From Sterolibacterium denitrificans (GTDB taxonomy: Bacteria > Pseudomonadota > Gammaproteobacteria > Burkholderiales > Rhodocyclaceae): a DNA stretch of 64,000 nt. Position 1 is the stretch's first letter. Each line of letters opens with the position of its first letter. The position numbers were made by a program, and so were the translations under genes. Under the pieces are notes generated by a model. That model saw only the letters and a program-made list of their open reading frames with translations. It was not told the DNA's origin and searched no databases. This document shows positions 54,431 through 64,000 of this stretch, piece after piece. The stretch lies in assembly GCF_900174485.1 (NCBI RefSeq), contig NZ_LT837803.1:1627305-1691304 (forward strand), read 5' to 3'.

Positions 54431-55411
54431 ATGGACGCATCCGATCGCGACAATCATCCGGCCGACCGCTGGGAACGCAAGGTGCTCGAACGCATCGCCC
54501 TTGAAGCCGTTGCCGAACAACGCCGCAGCCGGCGCTGGAGCATTTTTTTCAGGCTGCTGGGCTTCTTCTGCTTCGTCCTGTTCCTGGCGATGCTTGGCGA
54601 TTGGGGCGGATCGGTCGAGCGCTTCGGCGATGGTTCCCGCCATACCGCTCTGGTGCGGATGCAGGGCGTGATCGAGGCCAGGGGCGAGGCGAGCGCGGAG
54701 CGCATCATCGGCGCCCTGCAGGCGGCTTTCGCCGACAAGGGGACGCAGGCCGTCATTCTCAGCATCAACAGCCCCGGCGGTTCGCCGGTACAGGCCGGCA
54801 TGATTAATGACGAGATTTGGCGTTTGCGCGCCAAATATCCGGATACGCCGCTGTATGCCGTCGTCGAGGATTACTGCGCTTCCGGCGGCTACTACGTGGC
54901 GGCGGCGGCCGACCGGATTTTCGTCGACAAGGCCAGCATGGTCGGTTCGATCGGCGTGCTCATCGAGGGATTCGGCTTTACGGGCGCCATGGACAAGCTG
55001 GGGATCGAGCGGCGCCTGCTGGCTGCCGGGCAGAACAAGGGGTTTCTCGATCCCTTTTCGCCGCAGGAGCCGCAGCAAAGCGCGCATGCCCAGAAATTGC
55101 TGGATGAGGTGCACCAGCAATTCATCGAAGTGGTGCGCAAGGGACGCGGTGAACGCCTCAAGGAACAGGAAAACGAGGAATTGTTCAGCGGCCTGATGTG
55201 GTCCGGTGCGCGCAGCATCGAGCTGGGGCTGGCGGACGGCTACGGGACGGTGGATACGGTTGCGCGCGAGCTCGTCAAGGTGGAAGACATTCGCGATTAC
55301 ACCATCAAGCAGAATTTCGCCGAGCGCTTTTCCAGCCGGTTCGGCGCCAGCCTGGCCGAAGGCATGGCCGAACGTGCCGCGATTCTGGCAACGCGTATGG
55401 GCTGGCGCTGA
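54431..55411 (+). CDS. sppA: S49-family signal peptide peptidase (SppA, short form)
   Basis: 326 aa. A cytoplasmic N-terminus and one membrane helix (about 37-55) precede a periplasmic Ser-Lys protease domain: LSINSPGGSPVQAG, the nucleophile CASGGYY (S151) and general base K203 (GQNKGFLDP). The 52-residue S-K spacing equals that of the Bacillus SppA (S147/K199). SppA degrades cleaved signal peptides in the membrane. It ends a four-gene run that starts with rluC. Confidence 0.92.
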   Translation: MDASDRDNHPADRWERKVLERIALEAVAEQRRSRRWSIFFRLLGFFCFVLFLAMLGDWGGSVERFGDGSRHTALVRMQGVIEARGEASAERIIGALQAAFADKGTQAVILSINSPGGSPVQAGMINDEIWRLRAKYPDTPLYAVVEDYCASGGYYVAAAADRIFVDKASMVGSIGVLIEGFGFTGAMDKLGIERRLLAAGQNKGFLDPFSPQEPQQSAHAQKLLDEVHQQFIEVVRKGRGERLKEQENEELFSGLMWSGARSIELGLADGYGTVDTVARELVKVEDIRDYTIKQNFAERFSSRFGASLAEGMAERAAILATRMGWR

Positions 55412-55607
55412 GGCGAGTCGCCGTCCAGCAAGGGGGCAATGGGACGACGCGCCGGCAAATCTCGTGATTGCGTAACGCTGTGGCCTCGCATTGCACATTG
55501 CCTGCCCGTTTTGGGTGCTGTTGTCACGCAGCCGGGGCGGGCTTGCAGGCTGCGGCCGCTAGAATGCCTGGGTTCATCATTTCATATCTCATCAGCAGGG
55601 GACTTAC

Positions 55608-56378
55608 ATGGCATTCAAAGGCAACGTCGTACTGATTACCGGCGCCGGCAGCGGCATGGGGCAACTCGCGGCATGGCGCCTGGCTGCCGGCGGCGCCAAG
55701 GTGGCTGCGCTGGATATCAATGAAAAAGGCCTGGCGCAGACTGCCGAGGGCAAGCCCGGCATCAAAGCCTATGTTGTCGATGTGACCGATGCCGAGGCGG
55801 TGAATCGCGTCGTGGCCCAAGCCGAGCAGGATCTCGGTCCGTTCGATCGCGTCATCAATGCCGCAGCCATCATGCCTTTCGGCAAGCTGCTGGAGCAGCC
55901 GACCGAGCAGATCCGCCGTCTGATGGACATCAATTACGGTGGCCTGGTGAATGTTTCCAAGGCCACGCTGCCCGGCATGCTGAAGCGCGGCAAGGGTGAT
56001 TTCGTCAGTTTCTCATCCATGCTCGGCCAGATGCCCACGCTGTTTACCGGCGCTTACGCGGCGACCAAGTTTGCCGTCTCCTGCTACACCGAAGTGCTTT
56101 ATCACGAGAATCGCGACCAGGGCGTGCGCTTCGTCTGCGTCTGCCCGCCCGCCGTCAAGACGCCGCTCTTGCAGCAGGCCGTCGACACCGTCTGGCCGAA
56201 GATTCTCGATGCCAATCCGCCCATCAAGCCCGAGGAAGTGCTCGATGCGCTCGAGGTTTCACTGGAGAAGGGCGAGTTCTGGTGCCTGCCCGGCAAGGGT
56301 ACGCGGATCGGCTACATCATGCGGCGCCTGCTGCCGAATGCGGTGTGGAAGGAAGTGCATAAGGCCGAGGGCTGCTGA
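55608..56378 (+). CDS. SDR-family oxidoreductase
   Basis: 256 aa. TGAGSGMG (nucleotide binding), LDINEKGL (Asp after beta-2, suggesting NAD(H)), NAAAIMPFG, SFSSMLGQ and YAATK (catalytic Tyr/Lys). The C-terminal part has LLPNAVWKEVHKAEG. It stands alone behind a gap of 196 bp with SD CAGGGGA near the start. The substrate is unknown. It is not obviously part of lipid synthesis despite the neighbours. Confidence 0.85.
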   Translation: MAFKGNVVLITGAGSGMGQLAAWRLAAGGAKVAALDINEKGLAQTAEGKPGIKAYVVDVTDAEAVNRVVAQAEQDLGPFDRVINAAAIMPFGKLLEQPTEQIRRLMDINYGGLVNVSKATLPGMLKRGKGDFVSFSSMLGQMPTLFTGAYAATKFAVSCYTEVLYHENRDQGVRFVCVCPPAVKTPLLQQAVDTVWPKILDANPPIKPEEVLDALEVSLEKGEFWCLPGKGTRIGYIMRRLLPNAVWKEVHKAEGC

Positions 56379-56395
56379 TTCCGGAATCACGGCAG

Positions 56396-56986
56396 TCACG
56401 GCAGTTCGATGCCCTCGGCGCGCAGCATGCGGCACAGCGCGATCAGCGGCAAGCCGATCAGCGCATTCGGGTCATCGCCCCGCATGTAATCCATCAGGGC
56501 GATCCCCAATCCTTCGGACTTGGCGCTGCCGGCGCAGTTGAGGGCGTTTTCGCGGTCCAGATAGCGCTGGATTTCGGCATCGCCCATATCTCGAAAGCGC
56601 ACGATGGTCGGCACGCCGCCGACCTGGCAGCGACCACTGGCGGCATCGAGCAGGCACAAGCCGGTGTGGAAAATCACTTCTTTTCCACGCATCGACTGCA
56701 GTTGTTTGATGGCATTCTCGCGGGTTCCCGGTTTGCCGTAGATTTCGTCGGCGCAATAGGCCACCTGGTCGCTGCCGATGATCAGGGCATTCGGGTAGCG
56801 TGCGGCAACGGCCTGGGCTTTTTCCCGGGCGAGGCGTTCGGCCGTGATCGGTGGTGTTTCTCCCGGCAGGGCCGCTTCGTCGGTATCGGGGGCGGCGGTT
56901 TCAAACGGGATTTGCAGGCGTGCCAGCAGTTCGCGGCGGAAGGTGGATGTCGAGGCAAGGATCAGGCGGGGAGGCGAGGGGCTCAT
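56396..56986 (-). CDS. Maf-family nucleotide pyrophosphatase (YceF type)
   Basis: 196 aa from the ATG at 56986; a TTG at 57010 would add 8 residues. The N-terminal [17 protein letters not shown] is the Maf signature. [16 protein letters not shown] carries the catalytic Asp. The YceF subfamily hydrolyses m7GTP and related modified nucleotides, and the Cys-containing AYCADE segment suits YceF rather than YhdE. Convergent with the preceding SDR and divergent from yceD, the conserved local order. Confidence 0.9.
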   Translation of the reverse strand: MSPSPPRLILASTSTFRRELLARLQIPFETAAPDTDEAALPGETPPITAERLAREKAQAVAARYPNALIIGSDQVAYCADEIYGKPGTRENAIKQLQSMRGKEVIFHTGLCLLDAASGRCQVGGVPTIVRFRDMGDAEIQRYLDRENALNCAGSAKSEGLGIALMDYMRGDDPNALIGLPLIALCRMLRAEGIELP

Positions 56987-57087
56987 GGCGGGTTCTGCAA
57001 TGGGTCGCAAATATCGTTGGATAAGTTGCTGGTTTTGACTGGAGAAGCGAAAAATAATATCATTCCCCGTTTGTGTCGCGGCAGGGC

Positions 57088-57600
57088 ATGATGCAGTTGA
57101 GCGATGTTTTCATCGACAGCCTCGAGTTTGCGCGTGGCGGGCGGGAAATGTCCGGCAGCGTGCCGCTGGCCTCGCTGGAACGGTTGGCAGACATGCTGGC
57201 CGACCGGAACGGCGAGTTGGCCTGGTCGGTGCGTGGCGGGATGGTGGATGCCCCGACTGGCGGGCAGCAGGCTTGTCTGCTGATCGAAGTCAGTGGTGAG
57301 ATCAGGCTGGTTTGCCAGCGTTGCTTGAAGGCCTTGCCTTTCCGCCTGGCGATCGATAATCGCCTGTTGCTGGTTCCTCCGGGCAAGCCGTGGCCGGAAG
57401 AAGACCTGGAAGGCATGGCGCACGACAGTCTCGACCCGATCGAGGCGCTGGCCGAGCAGCCGCTGCTGGATCTGGTCGAGGACGAGGTGCTGCTGGCATT
57501 GCCGATCGCGCCGCGTCACGCATCCTGCGAGGTGCCGGCGCATGATGACGGCAGGGCGGCGGCTTCGCCTTTTGCAAAGCTGGCGCAGTTGAAGAGATAG
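57088..57600 (+). CDS. yceD: YceD (DUF177) protein
   Basis: 170 aa; ATG at 57088 or 57091, behind GCAGGG. It has the DUF177 pair CQRC near residue 77 and the acidic C-terminal half [24 protein letters not shown] that is typical. In plants and bacteria homologues act in 23S rRNA accumulation. The position directly before rpmF and plsX is strongly conserved. Confidence 0.9.
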   Translation: MMQLSDVFIDSLEFARGGREMSGSVPLASLERLADMLADRNGELAWSVRGGMVDAPTGGQQACLLIEVSGEIRLVCQRCLKALPFRLAIDNRLLLVPPGKPWPEEDLEGMAHDSLDPIEALAEQPLLDLVEDEVLLALPIAPRHASCEVPAHDDGRAAASPFAKLAQLKR

Positions 57601-57714
57601 TTGAGATAGTTGAAGAGACACCAGGCAACGCCGGCCGTTGCGGTTGCAGGTTACATACCGTGTGGCGTGCAACGGGTTCGAGCGTTTTATGAGGTTTTTT
57701 GAAGGAGCAACAAA

Positions 57715-57894
57715 ATGGCTGTTCAGCAGAACAAGAAATCCCCGTCCAGGCGCGGCATGCATCGCGCGCATGACTTCCTGACCGCGCCCCCGCTGGCTGT
57801 CGAGGCGACGACTGGCGAAGTGCATCTGCGCCATCACGTCAGCCCCAGCGGCCATTATCGCGGCAAGAAGGTTGCCAAGGGCAAGAGCGAGTAA
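57715..57894 (+). CDS. rpmF: 50S ribosomal protein L32
   Basis: 59 aa. It starts [20 protein letters not shown] and continues with [18 protein letters not shown], the L32 signature (zinc-free form). SD GAAGGAGCAAC lies just upstream. It sits 114 bp after yceD and 174 bp before plsX, the classic order. Confidence 0.97.
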   Translation: MAVQQNKKSPSRRGMHRAHDFLTAPPLAVEATTGEVHLRHHVSPSGHYRGKKVAKGKSE

Positions 57895-58068
57895 ATCCAA
57901 TTCTGCGTTTGTTGCGGGATGTGCCGCTGCCGCTGTCGATACGGGATATGCGGGATACGGGCGGCCATCATCTTCGCGCATGATCGGGTTTCATCCGACG
58001 CACCTTGAAAATATCCGGACCCTGGCGCCAAGGCGCCCAAGGTCCGTTCGTCTCCGGTTATTACCTCA

Positions 58069-59106
58069 ATGACGGTCACTCTGGCCATTGATTGCATGGG
58101 TGGCGACCATGGCCCCAAGGTCACGGTGCCTGCTGCCCTGAATTTTTTGCGCAAGGATCCTGATTGCTCGGTGATCCTCGTCGGGCGTGAAGATGATGTT
58201 GCGCTTCATCTCGGCAAGGCACGCGACGAGTTTGGCGCGCGGCTGCGCATACGCCATGCCAGCGAGACGGTGGATATGACCGATCCCGTTGCCACGGCCA
58301 TGCGTCTGAAGAAGAATTCGTCGATGCGTGTCGCGGTGGATCTGGTCAAGTCCGGCGAGGCGCATGGCGCGGTGTCGGCCGGCAACACCGGGGCACTGAT
58401 GGCGATTTCGCGCTTCGTCCTCAAGACCTTGCCTGGCATCGACCGTCCAGCCATCGCCACGGCGATGCCGAACATCAACGGGTATACCTACGTGCTCGAC
58501 CTGGGAGCCAACGTCGATTGCGAACCCGAGCATCTGCTGCAGTTTGCCGTCATGGGCGTCCAACTGGTGTCGGCGCTGGAACACAAGGAGCGTCCGAGCG
58601 TCGGTCTGCTGAATATCGGCGAGGAGCTCATCAAGGGGAACGATGTCGTCAAACGTGCCGGCGAGTTGCTGCGCGACAGCGGTCTAAATTTCTACGGCAA
58701 CGTCGAAGGCGATGACATCTTCGAGGGCACGGTGGATCTGGTGGTGTGTGACGGTTTCGTCGGCAATGTCACGCTGAAGGCCTCGGAAGGCCTGGCCCAC
58801 ATGGTGTTCGACGCGCTGAAAGCCGAGTTCACGCGCAACATCTTTACCAAGTTTTCGGCGCTGATGGCGCTGCGCGTGCTCAAGTCCTTCAAGCATCGTT
58901 TCGATCCGCGTCGCTACAACGGCGCAGGTCTGCTGGGTCTGCGCGGCGTGGTCGTCAAGAGCCATGGATCGGCCGATGCCGTGGGTTTTTTCAATGCGCT
59001 TGAACGCGCAGCCGAGGCCGCGCGCAACCGCTTGCCGGAGCGCATTGCCGAACGCATGGCCCGGTTGCCGGCGGCAAGCCAGAACTTGGCGGCAGTAAAC
59101 CAATGA
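58069..59106 (+). CDS. plsX: Phosphate acyltransferase PlsX
   Basis: 345 aa, converts acyl-ACP to acyl-phosphate for phospholipid synthesis. It opens with the conserved [17 protein letters not shown] and has [34 protein letters not shown] and ICDGFVGNV-type segments (here [13 protein letters not shown]). Length is normal. The stop overlaps the fabH start by 4 bp. Confidence 0.96.
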   Translation: MTVTLAIDCMGGDHGPKVTVPAALNFLRKDPDCSVILVGREDDVALHLGKARDEFGARLRIRHASETVDMTDPVATAMRLKKNSSMRVAVDLVKSGEAHGAVSAGNTGALMAISRFVLKTLPGIDRPAIATAMPNINGYTYVLDLGANVDCEPEHLLQFAVMGVQLVSALEHKERPSVGLLNIGEELIKGNDVVKRAGELLRDSGLNFYGNVEGDDIFEGTVDLVVCDGFVGNVTLKASEGLAHMVFDALKAEFTRNIFTKFSALMALRVLKSFKHRFDPRRYNGAGLLGLRGVVVKSHGSADAVGFFNALERAAEAARNRLPERIAERMARLPAASQNLAAVNQ

Positions 59107-60119
59107 CGAAGATGCGCGGCGAGATGAACGGTGCCAGGCAAATTCCCGCCACCGTCATTCATGCCCGGATTACCGGGACCGGCAGCTATTTGCCCGGTGC
59201 TCCGGTAAGCAATGACGACTTGCGCGCGCGCGGCATCGATACGACCGATGAGTGGATCGTCGAACGCACCGGCATTCGCGCTCGCCACCTTGCCGCCGAG
59301 GGCGTGACCTCCAGCGATCTGGCGCTCGAAGCCAGCCGCCGCGCGCTCGAGGCGGCTGGGCGCCTGCCGGATGAGGTCGATCTGATCGTCTATGCGACCT
59401 CGACGCCGGATTTCATTTTTCCCAGCAGCGCTGCCATCCTCCAGCACAAGCTGGGCATCAAGAACGGCGGCGCGGCCTTCGATGTGCAGGCGGTATGTAC
59501 CGGTTTTGCCTACGGTCTGGCGGTTGCCGAGAAATTCATCCGTTCCGGTTCGCACAAATGCGCGCTGGTGGTGGGCGCCGAAGTCTTTTCGCGCATTCTG
59601 AATTGGGAGGATCGCGGCACCTGCGTGCTGTTTGGCGACGGCGCCGGCGCGGTGGTGCTAGAAGCCAGCGAGCAGCCGGGCATCCTGGCTTCGGCGCTGC
59701 ATGCCGATGGCAGCTACAGCGATATCCTTTCGGTTCCCGGCCAGGTCAGCCACGGCCAGGTCATCGGTTCGCCCTTCCTGCAGATGGATGGCAAGGCGGT
59801 GTTCAAGTTTGCCGTCAAGGTGCTCTCCGAAGCCGCTCTGGAAGTGCTCGGCGCGGCCGGGATGGAAACGGACGACATCGACTGGCTGATTCCGCATCAG
59901 GCGAATATCCGCATCCTCCAGGCTACGGCCAGGAAACTGGAAATTTCAGAAGACAAGGTGATCGTCAGCGTCGATTGCCACGGCAATACATCGGCAGCCT
60001 CGGTGCCGCTGGCACTCGATCAGGCGGTGCGTGGCGGCAAGATCAAACCTGGCGACATACTGCTGCTCGAAGGCGTCGGCGGCGGCTTTACCTGGGGCGC
60101 GGTGCTGCTCAGGTTCTGA
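59103..60119 (+). CDS. fabH: 3-oxoacyl-ACP synthase III (KAS III)
   Basis: 338 aa, condenses acetyl-CoA with malonyl-ACP to start fatty-acid synthesis. The catalytic triad is visible: C132 (AVCTGFAYG), H265 (IPHQANIRI) and N295 (GNTSAAS). The N-terminus carries about 18 extra residues before [11 protein letters not shown]. An internal start there is possible, but the ATG overlapping the plsX stop suggests the longer form. Confidence 0.96.
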   Translation: MTKMRGEMNGARQIPATVIHARITGTGSYLPGAPVSNDDLRARGIDTTDEWIVERTGIRARHLAAEGVTSSDLALEASRRALEAAGRLPDEVDLIVYATSTPDFIFPSSAAILQHKLGIKNGGAAFDVQAVCTGFAYGLAVAEKFIRSGSHKCALVVGAEVFSRILNWEDRGTCVLFGDGAGAVVLEASEQPGILASALHADGSYSDILSVPGQVSHGQVIGSPFLQMDGKAVFKFAVKVLSEAALEVLGAAGMETDDIDWLIPHQANIRILQATARKLEISEDKVIVSVDCHGNTSAASVPLALDQAVRGGKIKPGDILLLEGVGGGFTWGAVLLRF

Positions 60120-60162
60120 CTTCCTGATTCCGCATCAAGTATCGACAAAGGAAACGTATCCC

Positions 60163-61095
60163 ATGAAGTTTGCGCTCGTTTTTCCCGGCCAGGGTTCGCA
60201 GAAGCTCGGCATGATGGCAGCTTATGGCGAGCATCCGGTCATCCGCGATACCTTCGCCGAAGCGTCGGCCGCGCTTGGGCGCGATCTCTGGCAACTGGTC
60301 AGCGAAGGTCCGGCCGAGGCGCTCAACCAGACTGTCAATACCCAGCCGCTGATGCTGACTGCCGGCATTGCCGCGTATCGTCTGTGGCTGGCCCAGGGCG
60401 GCCCGCAGCCGGCATACGTCGCGGGGCACAGCCTGGGCGAATATTCGGCGCTGGTCGCCGCCGGTGCCATCGACTTTGCCGACGCCGTACCGCTCGTCGA
60501 GCTACGCGCCAGGGCGATGCAGGAAGCCGTACCGGCCGGTGAGGGCGGCATGGCGGCGATTCTTGGCCTCGACGTGGCAACCGTGCGCGCCGCCTGTGCC
60601 GAAGCCGCCGCAGGGCAGGTCGTCGAGGCCGTCAATCTGAATGCGCCCGAGCAGACCGTCATCGCCGGTCACGCCGCCGCCGTGCAGCGTGCCGCCGACG
60701 CCTGCAAGGCGAAAGGCGCCAAGCGTGCCGTGATGCTGCCGGTTTCCGCTCCCTTCCATTGCGCGCTGATGCGTCCGGCGGCGGAAAAACTCAAGCAGCG
60801 TCTGGCGACGCTGACGCTGCATGCGCCAAGAATTCCGCTGGTCAATAATGTCGATGTGGCCATCGTCGATGATCCCGAACGAATCAAGGATGCGCTGGTG
60901 CGCCAGGCCGCAGCGCCGGTGCGCTGGGTCGAGACCATGCAGGCGATGGCGGCAGAGGGCGTCAGCCATGTCTATGAATGTGGACCGGGCAAGGTGCTGG
61001 CTGGCCTGGTCAAGCGCTGCGCCGATGATCTCGAAGGCGGGGCGCTGGCCGACGCTGCCGGCATCGACGCGGCGATTGCCACGCTGCGCGGCTGA
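60163..61095 (+). CDS. fabD: Malonyl-CoA:ACP transacylase
   Basis: 310 aa from the ATG at 60163; the frame to 60031 lies in fabH. FVFPGQGSQ-type opening (LVFPGQGSQKLGM), nucleophile S90 in AGHSLGEYSALVAAG and the His in SAPFHCALM. It transfers malonyl groups from CoA to ACP. Length is normal. Confidence 0.97.
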   Translation: MKFALVFPGQGSQKLGMMAAYGEHPVIRDTFAEASAALGRDLWQLVSEGPAEALNQTVNTQPLMLTAGIAAYRLWLAQGGPQPAYVAGHSLGEYSALVAAGAIDFADAVPLVELRARAMQEAVPAGEGGMAAILGLDVATVRAACAEAAAGQVVEAVNLNAPEQTVIAGHAAAVQRAADACKAKGAKRAVMLPVSAPFHCALMRPAAEKLKQRLATLTLHAPRIPLVNNVDVAIVDDPERIKDALVRQAAAPVRWVETMQAMAAEGVSHVYECGPGKVLAGLVKRCADDLEGGALADAAGIDAAIATLRG

Positions 61096-61136
61096 GACCC
61101 GATCAACCCAGATAATCGAACAAGCAAGGGGGAAGC

Positions 61137-61877
61137 ATGCTGACAGGACAGATTGCACTCGTCACCGGCGCATCGCGCGGCATCGGCCGCGCCATTGCCG
61201 TCGAGCTCGGCAAGATGGGCGCCACGGTGATCGGCACGGCGACGACCGCGGAAGGCGCTGCCGACATTCAGAAGGGACTCGATGCCGCCGGCATCAAGGG
61301 CTTGGGCGCAGCACTCAATGTGACCGACGCGGCAGCCTGCGAAGCGCTGATCGGCGAGATCGAGGGCAAGTTCGGCAGTGTCGGCATCCTCGTCAATAAC
61401 GCCGGCATCACCCGCGACAACCTGGCCATGCGCATGAAGGACGACGAGTGGGATGCCGTCGTCGACACCAACCTGAAGGCGGTGTTCCGCCTGTCCAGGC
61501 TGGTGATGCGCGGCATGATGAAGGCGCGCAGCGGCCGCATCATCAACATCACCTCGGTGGTCGGCGCCGCCGGCAATCCGGGCCAGGCCAACTATGCCGC
61601 CGCCAAGGCCGGCGTGGCCGGCATGACGCGCGCGCTGGCGCAGGAGCTGGGCAGCCGCAACATCACGGTGAATTGCGTTGCTCCCGGCTTCATCGATACC
61701 GACATGACCAAGACGCTGCCGGATGCGCAGCGCGATGCCTTGTTGGGCAGGATTCCGCTCGGCCGCCTCGGCCAGGCCGACGAGATCGCCGCTGCCGTCG
61801 GCTTTCTCGCCAGTCCGCGCGCCAGCTACGTCACCGGCGCAACCCTGCATGTCAACGGCGGCATGTACATGAGCTGA
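61137..61877 (+). CDS. fabG: 3-oxoacyl-ACP reductase
   Basis: 246 aa, NADPH-dependent SDR reducing 3-ketoacyl-ACP. TGASRGIG, NNAGITRDNL, NITSVVG and the catalytic Y153/K157 (YAAAK). The C-terminus has VTGATLHVNGGMYM. The SD AAGGGGGAAGC precedes the ATG. The position between fabD and acpP fixes the assignment. Confidence 0.97.
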   Translation: MLTGQIALVTGASRGIGRAIAVELGKMGATVIGTATTAEGAADIQKGLDAAGIKGLGAALNVTDAAACEALIGEIEGKFGSVGILVNNAGITRDNLAMRMKDDEWDAVVDTNLKAVFRLSRLVMRGMMKARSGRIINITSVVGAAGNPGQANYAAAKAGVAGMTRALAQELGSRNITVNCVAPGFIDTDMTKTLPDAQRDALLGRIPLGRLGQADEIAAAVGFLASPRASYVTGATLHVNGGMYMS

Positions 61878-61904
61878 TGCCGGATTGCGGGTACTTGCCG
61901 GCGG

Positions 61905-61931
61905 TTGCGGGCGGGTACATTCTGTTAAAAT
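61905..61931 (+). promoter_or_regulatory. Possible acpP promoter
   Basis: TTGCGG (61905-61910), a 15-bp spacer and TAAAAT (61926-61931), 45 bp before acpP, in an AT-rich patch. The spacer is short, so this is tentative. An extra acpP promoter would fit the high demand for ACP. Confidence 0.35.
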
Positions 61932-61976
61932 AAAACATTCATTTATCACACCCGACAAACAGGGAAGGAGTAGTCC

Positions 61977-62216
61977 ATGGAGAACATCGAACAGCGTGTC
62001 CGCAAGATCGTCGCCGAGCAACTGGGCGTCAATGAGTCCGAAATCAAGAACGAATCCGCCTTCGTCGATGATCTGGGCGCCGATTCGCTCGACACCGTCG
62101 AACTGGTGATGGCGCTCGAAGAGGAATTCGAGTGCGAGATTCCGGATGAAGAGGCCGAGAAGATCACCACCGTGCAGCAGGCCATCGATTACGTCAATAA
62201 TCACCTGAAGAAGTAA
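61977..62216 (+). CDS. acpP: Acyl carrier protein
   Basis: 79 aa, acidic four-helix carrier. The phosphopantetheine site is S37 in [10 protein letters not shown]. The flanking sequence [18 protein letters not shown] and [16 protein letters not shown] is standard. SD GGGAAGGAG lies just upstream. Confidence 0.98.
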   Translation: MENIEQRVRKIVAEQLGVNESEIKNESAFVDDLGADSLDTVELVMALEEEFECEIPDEEAEKITTVQQAIDYVNNHLKK

Positions 62217-62344
62217 TCCGGCGCGGGCGCAGGCAGGCAGCAGACTGCTGTTGCGGGCCTGACGCCGTATCGCTGCAACACTGAAACGCCGCAACACTGC
62301 ACGCTGCTGCAGTACAAAACACAAAATCGCAGAGGGAGAAGGTC

Positions 62345-63583
62345 TTGGCGCGTCGAAGAGTCGTCGTTACCGGTCTTGGAATCATTTCGCCCGTTGGCAA
62401 TGCCGTCCCCGCAGCCTGGGACAACATTGTTGCGGGGCGCTCCGGGATTGGCCGCATCACCCGCTTCGACGCATCGGCATTTGCCTCGCAGATTGCCGGA
62501 GAGGTCAAGGACTTCGATGTCGGTGCCTACCTCTCGACAAAGGACGCGCGCCGCATGGATACCTTCATCCATTACGGCCTGGCTGCCGGCATGCAGGCTT
62601 TCAAGGATAGCGGCCTCGAAATCACGCCGGAAAATGCCGAGCGCGTCGGCGTGAATATCGGTTCGGGCATCGGCGGATTGCCGATGATCGAGGAAACCCA
62701 CAGCGAGTATCTTGCCGGCGGACCGCGCAAGATTTCTCCTTTTTTCATTCCCGGCACCATCATCAACATGATCTCGGGCCATCTGTCCATCATGTACGGA
62801 CTGAAGGGGCCGAATCTGGCGATGGTGACGGCATGCACCACGGCAACGCACTGCATCGGCGAATCGGCCCGCATGGTCGAGTACGGCGATGCGGATGTGA
62901 TGGTTTGCGGCGGTGCCGAATCGACCGTGGTGCCGCTGGCCATCGGCGGTTTTGCTTCGGCGCGCGCGTTGTCGACGCGCAATGACGATCCGGCGACGGC
63001 CAGCCGGCCCTGGGACAAGGATCGTGACGGCTTCGTGCTGGGCGAAGGCGCCGGTGTCCTGGTGCTGGAAGAGTACGAGCATGCCAGGGCGCGCGGCGCG
63101 AAGATCTACGCCGAGGTTGCCGGCTATGGCATGAGCGCCGATGCGCATCACATGACCGCGCCGGCTGAGGATGGCGATGGCGCGCGCCGCTGCATGGTCA
63201 ATGCCCTGCGCAATGCGCAGATGAATCTCGACGAAGTCGATTACATCAACGCCCACGGCACATCGACGCCGCTTGGCGATATCGCCGAAACCATGGCGGT
63301 CAAGCGCTGCTTTGGCGACCATGCCCGGCGCCTGGTGGTGAATTCGACGAAATCGATGACCGGCCATCTGCTGGGTGCTGCCGGTGGTGTCGAGGCGGTG
63401 TTCTCGACACTGGCCGTGCACCACCAGATTTCGCCGCCGACCATCAACATCTTCAACCAGGACGAGCAGTGCGATCTCGATTATTGCGCCAATACCGCGC
63501 GTGAGATGGAGGTACGTGTGGCCTTGTCCAATTCCTTCGGCTTCGGCGGCACCAACGGCACCCTGGTGCTCCGCCGCATCTGA
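62345..63583 (+). CDS. fabF: 3-oxoacyl-ACP synthase II (KAS II)
   Basis: 412 aa starting at TTG behind GAGGGAGAAGG. The catalytic residues are C164 (TACTTATHC), and the two His in NAHGTST and GHLLGAAGG. It elongates acyl-ACP and controls cis-vaccenate formation. It ends the yceD-rpmF-plsX-fabHDG-acpP-fabF cluster. Confidence 0.97.
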   Translation: MARRRVVVTGLGIISPVGNAVPAAWDNIVAGRSGIGRITRFDASAFASQIAGEVKDFDVGAYLSTKDARRMDTFIHYGLAAGMQAFKDSGLEITPENAERVGVNIGSGIGGLPMIEETHSEYLAGGPRKISPFFIPGTIINMISGHLSIMYGLKGPNLAMVTACTTATHCIGESARMVEYGDADVMVCGGAESTVVPLAIGGFASARALSTRNDDPATASRPWDKDRDGFVLGEGAGVLVLEEYEHARARGAKIYAEVAGYGMSADAHHMTAPAEDGDGARRCMVNALRNAQMNLDEVDYINAHGTSTPLGDIAETMAVKRCFGDHARRLVVNSTKSMTGHLLGAAGGVEAVFSTLAVHHQISPPTINIFNQDEQCDLDYCANTAREMEVRVALSNSFGFGGTNGTLVLRRI

Positions 63584-63591
63584 GCCGGCCG

Positions 63592-64000
63592 GTGGCTGTC
63601 GTGCAGCTGCCTTGCCGAATCTCCATCAGACCTTCGGGCAAACTCGCCATGCTGCTGTGCCTGGCGCATGGCGGCGTCGCGCTGGCGCTGCTTCTGCTGG
63701 TGCTGGAAAGGCATGATCTGCTGTGGCTGCTGGCCGTGCTGCTGCCGCTCATCGCAGCTTCCCTGGCCTGGCAATTGCTGCGCCTGTACGGCCCGCGCCG
63801 CGTGGTTTGCCTGACGCTGCAGCGGGACGGCGTGGTGGAGTTGCAGTATCACGATGACGCGGCGACGTTCGTGCAGGGACGCGTCGAGTCGCAGACGACG
63901 GTGATGCCCTGGCTGACGGTGTTGCTGCTGCGTTCGAGCAGCGGCCGCCGCCTGTCCCTGACCTTGCTGCCCGATGCGCTGGATGGGGAGGATTTCCGCC
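63592..64000 (+). CDS. YgfX-like membrane protein, 5' part
   Basis: The first 136 codons of a protein starting at GTG 63592 or 63601, cut by the window end. Two close hydrophobic helices (LAMLLCLAHGGVALALLLL and LLWLLAVLLPLIAASLAW) are followed by a soluble part with PWLTVLLLRSSSGRRLSLTLLPDALDGEDF, which fits the YgfX/DUF1434 pattern. In E. coli YgfX partners the succinate-dehydrogenase assembly factor SdhE. A similar gene commonly follows fabF in betaproteobacteria. Confidence 0.6.
   Translation, partial: MAVVQLPCRISIRPSGKLAMLLCLAHGGVALALLLLVLERHDLLWLLAVLLPLIAASLAWQLLRLYGPRRVVCLTLQRDGVVELQYHDDAATFVQGRVESQTTVMPWLTVLLLRSSSGRRLSLTLLPDALDGEDFR

Overview
The window looks like a betaproteobacterial chromosome, most likely Rhodocyclales or a close relative (Azoarcus/Thauera/Sterolibacterium type). 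The evidence is gene order and family type: hslVU beside a RegBA-type redox two-component pair, lptM-lysA, cyaY, ponA divergent from pilMNOPQ, mutL-miaA, rne divergent from rluC, and yceD-rpmF-plsX-fabHDG-acpP-fabF. No rRNA, tRNA, CRISPR array, insertion sequence or phage gene is visible. Both ends cut a gene: gmhB on the left and a ygfX-like gene on the right.

Layout: 1-2.5 kb, gmhB, plsC and two tandem YgjP/DUF45 proteins, the first lacking the metalloprotease motif. 2.6-6.1 kb, a duplicated STAS-like protein and hslVU with a plausible heat-shock promoter. 6.1-8.6 kb, regB/regA facing away from a periplasmic copper chaperone. 8.7-18.5 kb, lptM-lysA, cyaY, ponA and the type IV pilus assembly operon. 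18.9-22.8 kb, a three-gene signalling module (HD-GYP protein, response regulator with TPRs, histidine kinase) and an FKBP isomerase.

22.9-38.7 kb is the accessory part. It opens with a LysR regulator, a moeA gene missing its central domains, a small membrane protein and a DUF2325 protein. Two 24-bp palindromes here closely resemble ModE (molybdate-responsive) operators. A run of same-strand genes follows: an SDR dehydrogenase, a decarboxylase-type amidohydrolase, a SnoaL/NTF2 protein, a 94-aa orphan, a 1071-aa fusion of a geranylgeranyl-reductase-type flavoprotein with a complete diflavin (FMN-FAD-NADPH) reductase, and three phytoene-desaturase-like FAD enzymes, two of them recent duplicates. 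I read this as a possible isoprenoid or terpenoid redox pathway with its own electron supply. The substrate is unknown.

38.8-48.7 kb holds a lipoprotein hydrolase, a PAS-GGDEF-EAL protein, a DUF4202 protein, a secreted lipase with its foldase, miaA, mutL and a DedA membrane protein. 48.8-64 kb is housekeeping: rne with a clear terminator, rluC, a HAD phosphatase, a Rieske protein, an S49 peptidase, an SDR, maf, yceD, rpmF and the fatty-acid synthesis cluster. All functions are read from sequence motifs by eye. No database search was run.
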